A stretch of 64,000 bases of DNA from Paenibacillus macerans (GCF_900454495.1 NZ_UGSI01000001.1:1984001-2048000); one strand, 5' to 3'. Positions 8,076 through 16,871 are shown, counted from the stretch's first letter. Notes: generated from the letters alone by a model not told the origin. Made by a program: numbers and translations.

Positions 8076-9432
8076 CATGTCCCTCCCTTTCCCAAGGTGC
8101 CGGCGTCCGCACCAGGTTCCACACCGGATGCTCAAGGGCAAACGCCACCTGCCTGGCGAGGCGGATTAACCCGTCGTAACCCGCAAACGCGGTATGCCGC
8201 TCCTGGTTAATGTCCACGAACGGGATTTGCTCCTTTAAGGCCATGTACATGTTGCGTCCGCCGGCGATGACCAGGTCGGCCTTGCGTTCACGCACCGTTT
8301 TGAGAATGCGCCCGGCTCCCCCTTCGGAAATGTAGACCGCGTCGTCTCCGACCCGTTCGGCGATCCGGGCGATCTCTCCGTCGGTGCTTTTATTCGTGCC
8401 GACGCCAACCACCTTGATCCCGAGCTCCTGCAGCGCGGAGATCACCGACCAGCTTTTGACGCCGCCGGTATACAACACCGCCCGTTTGCCTTTGAGCTGT
8501 TTGCGCAGCGGCGCCAGCTCGCGCATCACGCGGGCTTCCTCATGCTCGACCAGGCGGTCGACGCGCCGCTCCACCTCCCGGCTGCCCAGCAGATAAGCCA
8601 GCTGCCGCAGGGAATAGCTCGTTTCCTTGGCTCCGTAAAACGATCCCTCGAAATAAGGAATCCCGTATTTTCGCTCCATTTTGACCCCGAGGCCCAGCAG
8701 CGCCCGGCTGCACACGATCATATTGACTTTGGCCCGGTGCGCCCCGGCAATTTCCTTAAATCTTCCGTCCCCCGTTATTTTGGCACGAACGTGGATGCCG
8801 GCCTGATTTAGGAGCTTTTCGATATCCCAGATTTCGCCGGCGATGTTGTATTCGCCGATCAGATTCACGGCCGTGTCCATGGCGGCGGCAGGCTCCGCGG
8901 TGCCGATCACGTATTGAAGGAGCGCCTCCCCGGCCAGGCGGGTGCCTAAGTTTTTGCTGCCGACGAATCCTGGACTGTTGACGGGAATGCAGGCGATTCC
9001 CAGTTCGGCGGCCGCCCGCTTGCATACCGCGTCGATGTCTTCCCCCGTAAGCGCCGAGACGCAGGTCGAATATACAAAAACCGCCGGCGGCGCAAAACGC
9101 TTCGCGATATATTCGATCGCCGCGCGCAATTTTTTCTCTCCGCCGAAAATGATGTCATGCTCGCCCAGATCAGTCGTAAAGCCGTATGCCGACAGCCGCG
9201 GCCCGCTCGACAAGCTGCCCCTCGTCCCCCAGCTGTTCCCGGCGCACGCGCTGGGACCGTGAACCAGATGCGCCGCGTCCGCGATCGGAACAAGCGTAAT
9301 TTGCGCTCCGTCAAACGAGCAGCCGCCCGCGGCTTCGCCGGGTTTCGGCCGCGGACACGGCTTGCTTTGCGGTTCCTCTTTGCCGCAGGAATCGCCCATT
9401 CCGGCATAACCTGTGATACTCATCGCTTCCAT
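8065..9432 (-). CDS. nifE: FeMo-cofactor scaffold protein NifE
   Basis: Alpha subunit of the NifEN complex, a NifD homologue, 455 residues. Signatures are CSFDGAQITLVPIADAAHLV, HGPSACAGNSWGTRG, YSTCVSALTGEDIDAVCK and the C-terminal HTAFAGYDGLIRLA. A Cys-containing N-terminal segment (SKPCPRPKPGEAAGGC) is present. The start ATG 9432 has AGGAGGGAT ten bases upstream; a second ATG at 9423 is possible. It follows nifK after 82 bases, the longest gap in the core operon apart from hesA-nifV. Confidence 0.94.
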   Translation of the reverse strand: MEAMSITGYAGMGDSCGKEEPQSKPCPRPKPGEAAGGCSFDGAQITLVPIADAAHLVHGPSACAGNSWGTRGSLSSGPRLSAYGFTTDLGEHDIIFGGEKKLRAAIEYIAKRFAPPAVFVYSTCVSALTGEDIDAVCKRAAAELGIACIPVNSPGFVGSKNLGTRLAGEALLQYVIGTAEPAAAMDTAVNLIGEYNIAGEIWDIEKLLNQAGIHVRAKITGDGRFKEIAGAHRAKVNMIVCSRALLGLGVKMERKYGIPYFEGSFYGAKETSYSLRQLAYLLGSREVERRVDRLVEHEEARVMRELAPLRKQLKGKRAVLYTGGVKSWSVISALQELGIKVVGVGTNKSTDGEIARIAERVGDDAVYISEGGAGRILKTVRERKADLVIAGGRNMYMALKEQIPFVDINQERHTAFAGYDGLIRLARQVAFALEHPVWNLVRTPAPWEREGHDDD

Positions 9433-9514
9433 CCGTTCTGATCCCTCCTGCTATCCGAAATGTTCTTGTCCCGGCATCCCGGCATCCTTGCGGATAACCG
9501 ATTGACCCTGTACG

Positions 9515-11047
9515 TTAACGCACAAGGTCAAAGCTGTGGGCCGGAGCGTCTTCATCCAACCGCTCAAGCACCGTATTTACGAATAAGGTCAGCAGATTCA
9601 AGGTACCTTGATATCCGATGATCGGATAGCGCTGCAGATGATGCCGGTCGAATATCGGAAAACCCACCCGGAGCAGCGGCACCCCGGCCTCTTTGGCCGC
9701 GTATTTCAGATGGCTGCTGCCGACGGCCAGATCCACCGGCTCATTAAACAATAGGGAGCGCAGATGCCAAAGATCGCGGCCGATATGCACCTTACCCTCC
9801 GCGCCGTAAGGGCTGGACGACAGAAGCAGACCTGCCTCCTGTGCGAATTCGGCGTCACCGTTGGAGCAAACGATATGGACCGGCTCCATCCCCAGCTCCA
9901 GGCAAAAGCCGATCAAGCCCAAAAGCAGGTCCGGGTCTCCGGCCATCGCCACCCGTTTGCCGTGCAGGTAATTGTGGGAATCGGTCAGCGCGTCGACGAC
10001 CCGGGCCCGTTCCTGCAGCAGCACTTCCGGGACCGGCCTGCCGCTCATTTCGCCGATCGTTTCCAGCAGCCGGTCGGTGGCCGCGACGCCCAGCGGCGTG
10101 TGCAGCGACTTCACCGGCTGTCCCCAAGTTTCCCCGATATATTCCGCCGTTTTGCGCAGGCTGTATTTTTGCAGCGCCAGCGTTCCCTGCGCATTCGCCG
10201 CGTCCGGCACGTCGGCCAGCCGGGTCCCGCCGTAATAATACGCATAAGTTCCGTCCGCTCCGGAATCGAAATTGCCGCTGTGATCGCCCAGCACGGTGTA
10301 GTCCGCCCCAAACAGCTCCAGAATGCGCCTAAGTTCGGAGAAGTTGCCGGTATACGGCTCGAATCCAAGCAAAACATTCAGCTTGCCACTGCTGGCCGGA
10401 TCGACGGCTTGCCCTGATGAACGTTCGTACAGATAACTAAGAATCGCCTTCAGCATGTTGTCGTAGCCGGTGATATGGGAGCCGGAAAAGCTGGGCGTAT
10501 TGGCAAAAGGAATCGGCATTCCTTCCGGCAGTACGCCTTCCTTCCGGGCGTTGCCGATAAAGGCCGACAAGTCGTCGCCGATCACCTCGGCCATGCAGGT
10601 CGTGCTCATCGCGATCATTTCGGGTTTGTAGAGCGCGACGCTTGTCTCCAGCCCGTCGATCAAATTGCGCATCCCGCCGAACACGGCGCCGTCCTCCGTC
10701 ATCGAAGAGGACACCGCGGGAACCGGCTCTTTGAAGTGGCGGGCGAAATGGCTGCGAAAATAAGCGGTACACCCCTGCGAGCCATGGATAAACGGCAGCG
10801 TTTTTTCAAAGCCCAAGGCGGCCATCACCGCCCCGAGCGGCTGGCAAGCTTTGGCCGGGTTGACGACCACCGCCTGGCGGGCAAAGTTTTTGTCCGCGTA
10901 CTCCTGCGACCTGGTATATGCCGCGGTTTGCAGCACCTCTTCCTCCGGACAGGCGTTTTCGAACTCGCGTTTTCTTTCCCGCTGGCGGACGTATTTTTCG
11001 CTGTCGAACAGCTTGTTATGGTCCAAAATCGTCCTAGGTTCGCTCAT
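9515..11047 (-). CDS. nifK: Nitrogenase MoFe protein beta chain NifK
   Basis: Beta subunit of dinitrogenase, 510 residues. The three P-cluster cysteines are visible: Cys68 (NPAKACQPLGA), Cys93 (HGSQGCTAYFRSH) and Cys151 (MSTTCMAEVIGDDL). The FRSHFARHFKEP segment is the classic NifK marker. The start ATG 11047 overlaps the nifD stop in an ATGA, with AAGGAGGTGAC upstream; a longer frame to 11089 runs inside nifD and is unlikely. Forms the alpha2-beta2 MoFe protein with NifD. Confidence 0.97.
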   Translation of the reverse strand: MSEPRTILDHNKLFDSEKYVRQRERKREFENACPEEEVLQTAAYTRSQEYADKNFARQAVVVNPAKACQPLGAVMAALGFEKTLPFIHGSQGCTAYFRSHFARHFKEPVPAVSSSMTEDGAVFGGMRNLIDGLETSVALYKPEMIAMSTTCMAEVIGDDLSAFIGNARKEGVLPEGMPIPFANTPSFSGSHITGYDNMLKAILSYLYERSSGQAVDPASSGKLNVLLGFEPYTGNFSELRRILELFGADYTVLGDHSGNFDSGADGTYAYYYGGTRLADVPDAANAQGTLALQKYSLRKTAEYIGETWGQPVKSLHTPLGVAATDRLLETIGEMSGRPVPEVLLQERARVVDALTDSHNYLHGKRVAMAGDPDLLLGLIGFCLELGMEPVHIVCSNGDAEFAQEAGLLLSSSPYGAEGKVHIGRDLWHLRSLLFNEPVDLAVGSSHLKYAAKEAGVPLLRVGFPIFDRHHLQRYPIIGYQGTLNLLTLFVNTVLERLDEDAPAHSFDLVR

Positions 11048-12498
11048 GCCGTCACCTCCTTTTTTTGCCGGGCCTTCACCAAATTCCACACCGGGCTGTT
11101 GACGGCCATATCCATGTCCCGGGCGAACACCTTAAACCCGTCAAAACCATGATAGGGGCCGCTGTAATCCCAGGAATGCATTTGCCGGAACGGGATGCCC
11201 ATTTTGTGGTAAACGTATTTTTCCTTCACGCCCGCGCCCATCAGATCGATATCGAGCCGCTGGGCGATCTCCTCCAGTTCGTATGCGCCCGGATCGTCCA
11301 TCAGGATCGTTGCCTGTTTCAGCTCGGGGATCGTTTTTAAATAATCGTCCTTGTGGGCGAATTCATAACCGGTTGCCACGATTTCCATGCCCAGGTCCTC
11401 ATAGGCGCCGATCGTATGCCGGGCCCGCAAGCCGCCGATCAGCAGCATGACCTTCTTGCCATCGAGGCGCGGACGGTATTTGGCGACTACCGCGTCCATT
11501 TCGTCCTTATAGCGGGCGATGACTTTTTCGCAATTTTCCTGGATTGTCTCATCGAAAAATGACGCGATCTTGCGCAAGCTTTCGATCGTTTTGGTCGGAC
11601 CGAAGAAGTTGTACTCCAAGGACGGGATCCCGTACTGATTCTCCATCACCTCGCACATATAGTTCATCGAGCGGAAGCAATGGATGAGGTTCAGCTTCGC
11701 TTTATGCGCGGTCATGATCTCCTGGAGCGTACCGTCGCCGGACCATTGCCCGATAACGCGCAGGCCCATTTCCTCCAGCAAAATCCGCGACGCCCAGGCG
11801 TCCCCGCCGATATTGTAATCGCCGATGATGTTGACATCGTATGGCCCGCACTCCTTCAGCTCCGCCCGGCCCATCAGAAAGTCGCGGATGGCGTCGTTGG
11901 CGATATGATGGCCGAGCGACTGGCTGACGCCGCGGAAGCCTTCGCAGCGCACCGGCACGATCGGGATACCCAGCTCCTTGCTCATTTTTTTGGCCACGGC
12001 TTCAATGTCGTCGCCGATCAGGCCGACCGGGCATTCCGACTGGATGGTAATCCCTTTGGCCAGCGGAAACATCTCCTTGATTTCCCGGCAAATGAGCTCC
12101 AGCTTTTTGTCCCCGCCAAACACGATATCCGTCTCCTGAAAATCGCTGGTCACCTGCATCGCTGTAAAGTTGTCGATCCCCAACATACCGCTGGCATAAT
12201 TCCGCCGCGTGCCCCAGCTGTATTGGCCGCAGCCGATCGGCCCGTGACTGATGTGGACCATGTCCTTGATCGGCCCCCATACCACGCCTTTGGAGCCGGC
12301 GTAGGCGCAGCCGCGGATCGTCATCACGCCCGGCCGCGACTTGACGTTGGATTTGATGGCGCATTTGCAGTTAGTCTGCTTGTAGTCCTCCTCCATTACC
12401 TCATAATGGCGTTTGCGTTCTTTTTTGGCTTTCTCCGGGAAGATCTCCAGCATCTCCTCGACGAGCTGTTTCTTTTGGATCACGTCCGTCGTTCCCAT
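11044..12498 (-). CDS. nifD: Nitrogenase MoFe protein alpha chain NifD
   Basis: Alpha subunit of dinitrogenase, carrying FeMo-cofactor, 484 residues. P-cluster ligands are Cys64 (RGCAYAGSKG), Cys90 (HGPIGCGQYSWG) and Cys156 (QSECPVGLIGDD). Cofactor ligands are Cys274 (LIHCFRSMNYM) and His441 (RQMHSWDYSGPYHG); the SLGHHIAND segment holds the proton-relay His. All catalytic residues are present, so this is a Mo-type enzyme and not an AnfD/VnfD or NifE-like protein. It follows nifH after 58 bases. The ribosome-binding site is GGGAGGTTGGAG. Confidence 0.97.
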   Translation of the reverse strand: MGTTDVIQKKQLVEEMLEIFPEKAKKERKRHYEVMEEDYKQTNCKCAIKSNVKSRPGVMTIRGCAYAGSKGVVWGPIKDMVHISHGPIGCGQYSWGTRRNYASGMLGIDNFTAMQVTSDFQETDIVFGGDKKLELICREIKEMFPLAKGITIQSECPVGLIGDDIEAVAKKMSKELGIPIVPVRCEGFRGVSQSLGHHIANDAIRDFLMGRAELKECGPYDVNIIGDYNIGGDAWASRILLEEMGLRVIGQWSGDGTLQEIMTAHKAKLNLIHCFRSMNYMCEVMENQYGIPSLEYNFFGPTKTIESLRKIASFFDETIQENCEKVIARYKDEMDAVVAKYRPRLDGKKVMLLIGGLRARHTIGAYEDLGMEIVATGYEFAHKDDYLKTIPELKQATILMDDPGAYELEEIAQRLDIDLMGAGVKEKYVYHKMGIPFRQMHSWDYSGPYHGFDGFKVFARDMDMAVNSPVWNLVKARQKKEVTA

Positions 12499-12556
12499 TC
12501 TCCAACCTCCCGCTCCTTATTTATCTCCTAATCTGGAATCTACGGCGCGGCCGCGC

Positions 12557-13420
12557 TTAAAGCGCGGTTTTCATCCGCTTCGCGGCCTCCTCCTCGTTTT
12601 CGATGACCCCGAACTCCATCAGCAGGTCTTCCAGTTCCTCCATGCTGATCGGCGTCGGAATCGTCAGCATGTCGTTGTGCAGAATTTTGTCGGCCAATTG
12701 CTCGTATTCGGCGGCTTGGGAATGACTTTCGTTGTACTGGGTGACGGTCATTCTCCGCAGTTCGGCATGCTGCACCACGTTATCCCGCGGCACGAAATGG
12801 ATCATCTGCGTGTTCAGGCGGCGGGCAAGCTCGGTGATCAGCTCATCCTCGCGGTCCGTGTTGCGGCTGTTGCAGATTAAGCCCCCGAGGCGGACGCCGC
12901 CGCTGTTGGCGTATTTCAAAATGCCGCGCGCAATGTTGTTGGCGGCGTACATGGCCATCATTTCGCCGGAGCAGACGATGTAAATTTCCTCCGCTTTTTT
13001 CTCACGGATCGGCATGGCGAAACCGCCGCAAACCACGTCGCCAAGCACGTCGTAGGAAACGAAGTCCAGCCCTTCATAGGCGCCTTCCTCTTCGAGGAAA
13101 TTGATCGCCGTTATAATGCCGCGTCCCGCGCAGCCGACGCCCGGCTCCGGACCGCCGCATTCCACGCACTGGATGCCGCCGAACCCTTCCTGAATGACGT
13201 CCGCCAGCTCCAAATCCTCGACCGAACCCCGCTCCGCCGCCAAATGCAAAACGGTTTGCTGCGCTTTCGTGTTCAGAATCAGCCGGGTAGAGTCCGCTTT
13301 CGGGTCACAGCCGACAATCATAATTTGTTGATTGAATTTTTTGGCCAGCTGGGCCAGCGTATTTTGCGAAGTCGTCGATTTGCCGATTCCGCCTTTTCCG
13401 TAAAATGCGATTTGTCTCAT
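12557..13420 (-). CDS. nifH: Nitrogenase iron protein NifH
   Basis: Dinitrogenase reductase, the ATP-dependent electron donor to NifDK, 287 residues. It shows the P-loop GKGGIGKSTT, switch segment CDPKADSTRL, 4Fe-4S ligands Cys97 (GVGCAGRGI) and Cys131 (DVVCGGFAMP), and Arg100 within CAGRG, the ADP-ribosylation site in other species. The start ATG 13420 overlaps the nifB stop in an ATGA and has GGAGG about eight bases upstream; an in-frame ATG at 13435 lies inside nifB. The C-terminus (EEEAAKRMKTAL) is complete. Confidence 0.97.
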   Translation of the reverse strand: MRQIAFYGKGGIGKSTTSQNTLAQLAKKFNQQIMIVGCDPKADSTRLILNTKAQQTVLHLAAERGSVEDLELADVIQEGFGGIQCVECGGPEPGVGCAGRGIITAINFLEEEGAYEGLDFVSYDVLGDVVCGGFAMPIREKKAEEIYIVCSGEMMAMYAANNIARGILKYANSGGVRLGGLICNSRNTDREDELITELARRLNTQMIHFVPRDNVVQHAELRRMTVTQYNESHSQAAEYEQLADKILHNDMLTIPTPISMEELEDLLMEFGVIENEEEAAKRMKTAL

Positions 13421-14853
13421 AGGAATGACCTCCATTTTAGAAATTTGGTTTCATATTTGGCATGCTGCAAAATCAGTTCTTCAATCTGGCCAGGTTTGAC
13501 TACCGGGATGATGCCGGCCGCCTTCAGCTTAGCTTCGGGTACTTTGCCGATGCCCGCCGAAAAAAGCACCGAACAATCGCTTAAGCTGTCGATAATTTCC
13601 TGCAGCGTCGCCGCTTTATCCCCATTGCAGCTCGCTTTGCCGTGACAATAAGCCTGCACTTTGCGAATCCCGAGGAAGGTAACATCCTGTCCGTCGGTCT
13701 CATACACCATAAATTCCTTGGCATGGCCGAAATGCAGGTTGACCCGGCCTTCGCCCCGGGAAGCGACTGCAGCTCTCAGCCTATAGCCAGCAGTTTCCGC
13801 AGGCGCTCCCGAAGCGGTGGCCGCGGGGCAAGCACACCCGCCTTCCGGCCGGCGTCCGGCAGCCGCTTTCGCCGCTTGGCGTTCCGCCAGCCGCTTCACT
13901 TTCTCCTCCAGGTCGGCTTGCAGCCGCTCCCGCGCTGCCGGGTCAAGCGGCGGCGCCGATGCAAGCCGCTCCCAAGTGAAATCGCCACTGCGATCCTCTC
14001 CCAGGAGGCCGATGGCATCGGCGCGGCACTGCCGGCAATGCCTCATGAGTTGCGCCCCCGCTCCGCCGCAAGCTTCTTGGACGGCGTGCAGCAGCTTCGG
14101 CGGCGGCGCCTCGCGGCCCTCCTGTTCGTAACGGCTGCCCGGAGCGATGATGAGCGGCATAATGTTGTGCATAAAAGCCCCTAACCGCTTCACCATGCCG
14201 GCCAGAACCGGCATATGCACGTCATTGACGCCCGGGATCAGCACCGAGTTGACTTTGACCAGCACCCCTTTGTCGCTTAGGGCTTTCAGCCCGAGCAGTT
14301 GGCGGGTGATAAGCAAGCTTGCCGCTTTCCGGCCTTCATATTTGCGGCCCGATTCTTCGTCATATACCCAACCGTAAATTTGGCTGCCGATATCCGGATC
14401 GACCGCATTGATCGTGATCGTGACATGGGCAATGCCAAGTTCAACGATTTGATCAAGGTATTTCATCAAGTTTAGGCCGTTGGTGCTAAGGCAAAGCGTA
14501 ACATCCGGAACGGCGCTGCGGATCCGGCGAAACGTATCGAACGTCTTATCCGGATTGGCCAGAGGATCGCCCGGACCGGCAATGCCGACGACGGACAATT
14601 GCAGAAGCTGGGCGGCGACGCCGGCCGCTTTGCGGGCCGCTTCTTCCGGAGTCAGCACTTCACTGACGACGCCGGGCCTGCTCTCGTTAACGCAGTCAAA
14701 CTTTCGGTTGCAATAATGGCACCCGATATTGCAAGCCGGTGCCACCGGCACGTGCATCCGCGCAAAATAACGGTGCGCCGCTTCGCTGTAGCAGGGGTGC
14801 CTGGCGATGTCGCTGTTTAAGATTGGGCGGACGTCCGCGCTTATGGGATCCAT
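13417..14853 (-). CDS. nifB: FeMo-cofactor biosynthesis radical SAM protein NifB
   Basis: Builds NifB-co, the 8Fe-9S-C precursor, from Fe-S units and SAM-derived carbon. The 478-residue protein has the radical SAM motif CNIGCHYC (Cys41, 45, 48) in the N-terminal domain, the GPGDPLAN and CLSTNGLNL strands, and a C-terminal NifX-like domain from about residue 360 (VNLHFGHAKEFMVYE). A Pro/Ala/Gly-rich linker (about 325-355) joins them. It is the first gene of the operon. The ATG at 14853 has AAGGAGAGG upstream, and the leader is about 80 bases. Confidence 0.96.
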   Translation of the reverse strand: MDPISADVRPILNSDIARHPCYSEAAHRYFARMHVPVAPACNIGCHYCNRKFDCVNESRPGVVSEVLTPEEAARKAAGVAAQLLQLSVVGIAGPGDPLANPDKTFDTFRRIRSAVPDVTLCLSTNGLNLMKYLDQIVELGIAHVTITINAVDPDIGSQIYGWVYDEESGRKYEGRKAASLLITRQLLGLKALSDKGVLVKVNSVLIPGVNDVHMPVLAGMVKRLGAFMHNIMPLIIAPGSRYEQEGREAPPPKLLHAVQEACGGAGAQLMRHCRQCRADAIGLLGEDRSGDFTWERLASAPPLDPAARERLQADLEEKVKRLAERQAAKAAAGRRPEGGCACPAATASGAPAETAGYRLRAAVASRGEGRVNLHFGHAKEFMVYETDGQDVTFLGIRKVQAYCHGKASCNGDKAATLQEIIDSLSDCSVLFSAGIGKVPEAKLKAAGIIPVVKPGQIEELILQHAKYETKFLKWRSFL

Positions 14854-14940
14854 GCGTTCCTCTCCTTTCTATTCCTTCAGTGTCAGCTTTCCAAATCAAC
14901 GGGCCCGAATAATTTGAATAAACTGTAAAAATTTATCTAT

Positions 14941-14969
14941 ATCATAGTTTCACGTTAAAACTACGTCAA
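14941..14969 (-). promoter_or_regulatory. Putative sigma-A promoter of the nif operon
   Basis: On the minus strand, TTGACG (14969-14964), a 17-base spacer and TATGAT (14946-14941) form a near-consensus housekeeping promoter. It would start transcription near 14934, about 80 bases before nifB. No sigma-54 -24/-12 GG-N10-GC element is visible. This agrees with the known Paenibacillus nif promoters, which use sigma-A with GlnR. Confidence 0.75.
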
Positions 14970-15028
14970 TTAACGTATCACCAAATTCCGTCCATTTCGC
15001 AGCAAGTTAACAAATCGGTCAAAATTTA

Positions 15029-15045
15029 TGTCATATTAATTAACA
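15029..15045 (-). promoter_or_regulatory. GlnR-type binding site upstream of nif
   Basis: The 17-base sequence TGTTAATTAATATGACA (minus strand) fits TGTNA-N7-TNACA, the GlnR/TnrA consensus, without mismatch. It is centred about 103 bases before the inferred start. In characterised Paenibacillus, GlnR activates nif through an upstream site of this kind under nitrogen limitation and represses through a downstream one. I see only a half-site (TTACA) downstream of the promoter. Confidence 0.65.
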
Positions 15046-15146
15046 TGCGAATCACATGGATGCGTTTACATTTCAAATTCTCAATTGCTTACATAATCAT
15101 CAATGGCCGGCGGGTTGGTCAGCAGATTAACACCCGCTGCCCAGAT

Positions 15147-15444
15147 GCTTTGCACGATTATCCCATTTGATCCGGAGGCAGAGAGGAAGATAAATTCAGG
15201 AGAAGAAAACAGGTTTGGGAGAAGCAGACCTGTTCGAGATCATTAGTTCGGGAGCGTTAGACAGGTTTGTGAGAAGGAGGTTTGTGAGAAGGAGGTTTGT
15301 GAGAAAAAGGTTTAGGAGAAGGATATTTAGGAAAAGTGAAGCAGACCTCACGGGAGGAATGGGACAAGTCACCGGGAAAAATGAAAGGACCTTGATTAGC
15401 CTCCACCCTCTCCCCCCTGAACAAGAGGGATAATCGTGCAAAGC
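15147..15444. repeat. 298-bp segment with perfect 18-bp terminal inverted repeats (MITE-like)
   Basis: GCTTTGCACGATTATCCC at 15147-15164 is matched by its exact reverse complement at 15427-15444. No transposase fits inside. The interior holds a 15-bp tandem array (15263-15337). I see no clear flanking target duplication. It lies between the nif promoter and the next gene. Apart from this, the nif promoter and the terminator near 15574, the 850 bases from 14854 to 15703 show no gene. Confidence 0.5.
15263..15337. repeat. 15-bp tandem repeat array
   Basis: Units of AGGTTTGTGAGAAGG: two perfect copies (15263-15277, 15278-15292), then AGGTTTGTGAGAAAA, AGGTTTAGGAGAAGG and a degenerate ATATTTAGGAAAAGT. 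A related unit (AGGTTTGGGAGAAGC) lies just upstream near 15210. On the minus strand it would translate as repeated LLLTN, but no supported gene contains it. Confidence 0.75.
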
Positions 15445-15573
15445 AGCATGCAGAGCATGCAGGGATACCAAGGCACGAACGCTATCATAATTTATTTTGT
15501 CAAGCACCGATCTCGGTTTTGAGCCTATAAAATGTTTAAGCCGGAGCTCTCCAAAAGTCCAGGAAGCACAAAA

Positions 15574-15626
15574 AATCCCCTCCGCTTAAACCGGAGGAAC
15601 GCTCATCGGCTTAAGCAAAAGGGATT
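15574..15626 (-). terminator. Probable terminator downstream of the 96-residue gene
   Basis: Interrupted stem: AATCCC...GCTTAA (15574-15588) pairs with TTAAGC...GGGATT (15611-15626), containing an inner CTCCG/CGGAG hairpin. On the minus strand it is followed by TTTTTTG. It fits the end of the minus-strand gene at 15704-15994. Confidence 0.55.
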
Positions 15627-15703
15627 CTGTTTGTTTTTCGGGGCTTAGGGAAACCGCGATCAACGCACTTTCCGAACGGCCGGAATTTCCCATTACTGGA
15701 TTG

Positions 15704-15982
15704 TTAGCTAACGACCTCAGCAGCTTCATCGGAAGGAAGCAGGATTTCAAACACTTTTCCGTGCTGCAAAATGGTGATGCCTCTGGTTTTGTCTTTCATC
15801 ACGACAACCTCCGGTTTGGCGGACATCCGTTCCAAGTAGTGCTCGGGCACTTCGCCGGAATTGCTGACGACCAAACCTTCCACTTCGCGTTCGTCATTTT
15901 CGCCTAATTGCAGATCAATCACTTGCTCAAATACATCCGAAAACTGCTCAAAGCTGTCGGTATACACCGAAATGCATTTCAT
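15704..15982 (-). CDS. Conserved small protein of unknown function
   Basis: Small acidic protein of about 92 residues (MKCISVYTDSFEQFSDVF...). I do not recognise a characterised family with certainty; similar short proteins seem common in Paenibacillus. It is soluble, without signal peptide or membrane span. The start taken is ATG 15982, with GAGGATGAGAG upstream; ATG 15994 is immediately next to the purine stretch. It follows nth in the same direction after about 40 bases and ends before a terminator-like hairpin, so the two may be cotranscribed. Confidence 0.6.
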   Translation of the reverse strand: MKCISVYTDSFEQFSDVFEQVIDLQLGENDEREVEGLVVSNSGEVPEHYLERMSAKPEVVVMKDKTRGITILQHGKVFEILLPSDEAAEVVS

Positions 15983-16021
15983 AGGGTCTCTCATCCTCTA
16001 CTATTGTCTTTGTCTGCTGGG

Positions 16022-16693
16022 TTACGCATCTTCTTTATTTTTCCTGCTTCTCGGTTTTTTCATACGTTTCTTGCCTTCCCGGCACACGTCCAGGAGCGGG
16101 CAGACTTCGCATTTCGGGTTTTGCGCTTTACAGTGGTATCTCCCGAAAAAAATAAGCCGATGATGCGTTAACGTCCACTCGTCCCTCGGCACCCGCTTCA
16201 TTAGCTTTTTTTCGACCTCCAGGACGGAATCGTTCCACCCTGCCAGCCCAAGCCGTTTGCTGACACGTTCCACATGAGTGTCAACCGCAATCGCCGGGAC
16301 GCCAAACGCATTGGAAACGACCACATTGGCCGTTTTCCTTCCGACCCCGGGCAGCTGTACCAGCTCCTCGTGTTCGCGCGGCACTTCTCCCCCGTATCGT
16401 TCCAGCAAAATCCGGCACAGGTTTTGAATATGCTTCGCTTTGCTGCGGAACAAACCGATTTTGCGGATGTCCTGCTCCAGCTCTTCCAACGGAACCGAAA
16501 GATAATCTTCAGGCGTTTTATACTTCCGGAACAAATCCGCCGTGACTTTGTTCACGGTCGCATCGGTGCATTGCGCGGACAGGAGCACGGCAATCGTTAA
16601 CTCAAAAGCGTTGCTATGGTTCAGCTCACAGCGCGCATCCGGAAACATGGCACCGATGGTGTCCAATATATGACGGACATCTGCAGCATTCAT
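16022..16693 (-). CDS. nth: Endonuclease III
   Basis: Base-excision-repair DNA glycosylase/AP lyase removing oxidised pyrimidines, 223 residues. The helix-hairpin-helix and catalytic Lys are in LPGVGRKTANVV, the catalytic Asp in AVDTHVERV, and the 4Fe-4S loop C-x6-C-x2-C-x5-C at the C-terminus (CKAQNPKCEVCPLLDVC). A basic tail (RMKKPRSRKNK) ends it. It is of normal length. Confidence 0.96.
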   Translation of the reverse strand: MNAADVRHILDTIGAMFPDARCELNHSNAFELTIAVLLSAQCTDATVNKVTADLFRKYKTPEDYLSVPLEELEQDIRKIGLFRSKAKHIQNLCRILLERYGGEVPREHEELVQLPGVGRKTANVVVSNAFGVPAIAVDTHVERVSKRLGLAGWNDSVLEVEKKLMKRVPRDEWTLTHHRLIFFGRYHCKAQNPKCEVCPLLDVCREGKKRMKKPRSRKNKEDA

Positions 16694-16718
16694 GTCTCCA
16701 CCCCTTTACCCGAGAAAA

Positions 16719-16758
16719 AACCGTCTTGATCCGGGAAACATCCCGCATCAAGACGGTT
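16719..16758 (-). terminator. Terminator after the SLH-protein gene
   Basis: Perfect 12-bp stem AACCGTCTTGAT (16719-16730) with ATCAAGACGGTT (16747-16758) plus an inner CGGGA/TCCCG extension. On the minus strand it is followed by TTTTTTCT. It lies about 20 bases beyond the remnant stop codon of the SLH protein tail, not directly after the present stop. Confidence 0.85.
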
Positions 16759-16779
16759 AATCTCACGAAAAATGATCGA

Positions 16780-16871
16780 TTATTGCTTTTCGATTTCAAC
16801 CAGCTCGTCTCTGCCTGAAATACAAAACAATTTTATCATTTTCCTTGAGCGATTGCACGGAAATCGTTGTG
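16780..16871 (-). pseudogene. Decayed C-terminal tail of the SLH protein
   Basis: Directly after the stop of the SLH gene, reading in the +1 frame gives GDTTISVQSLKENDKIVLYF; a further +1 shift gives SGRDELVEIEKQ and then TAA (16782-16780). Together they look like the natural end of the preceding beta-rich repeats. Two small indels would explain it, or sequence errors. The terminator at 16719-16758 follows the remnant stop at normal distance, supporting the view that the original gene ended here. Confidence 0.6.

Noticed and set aside
15263..15337. CRISPR array
   Set aside because: The 15-bp units are directly tandem with no unique spacers, and no cas genes are in the window.
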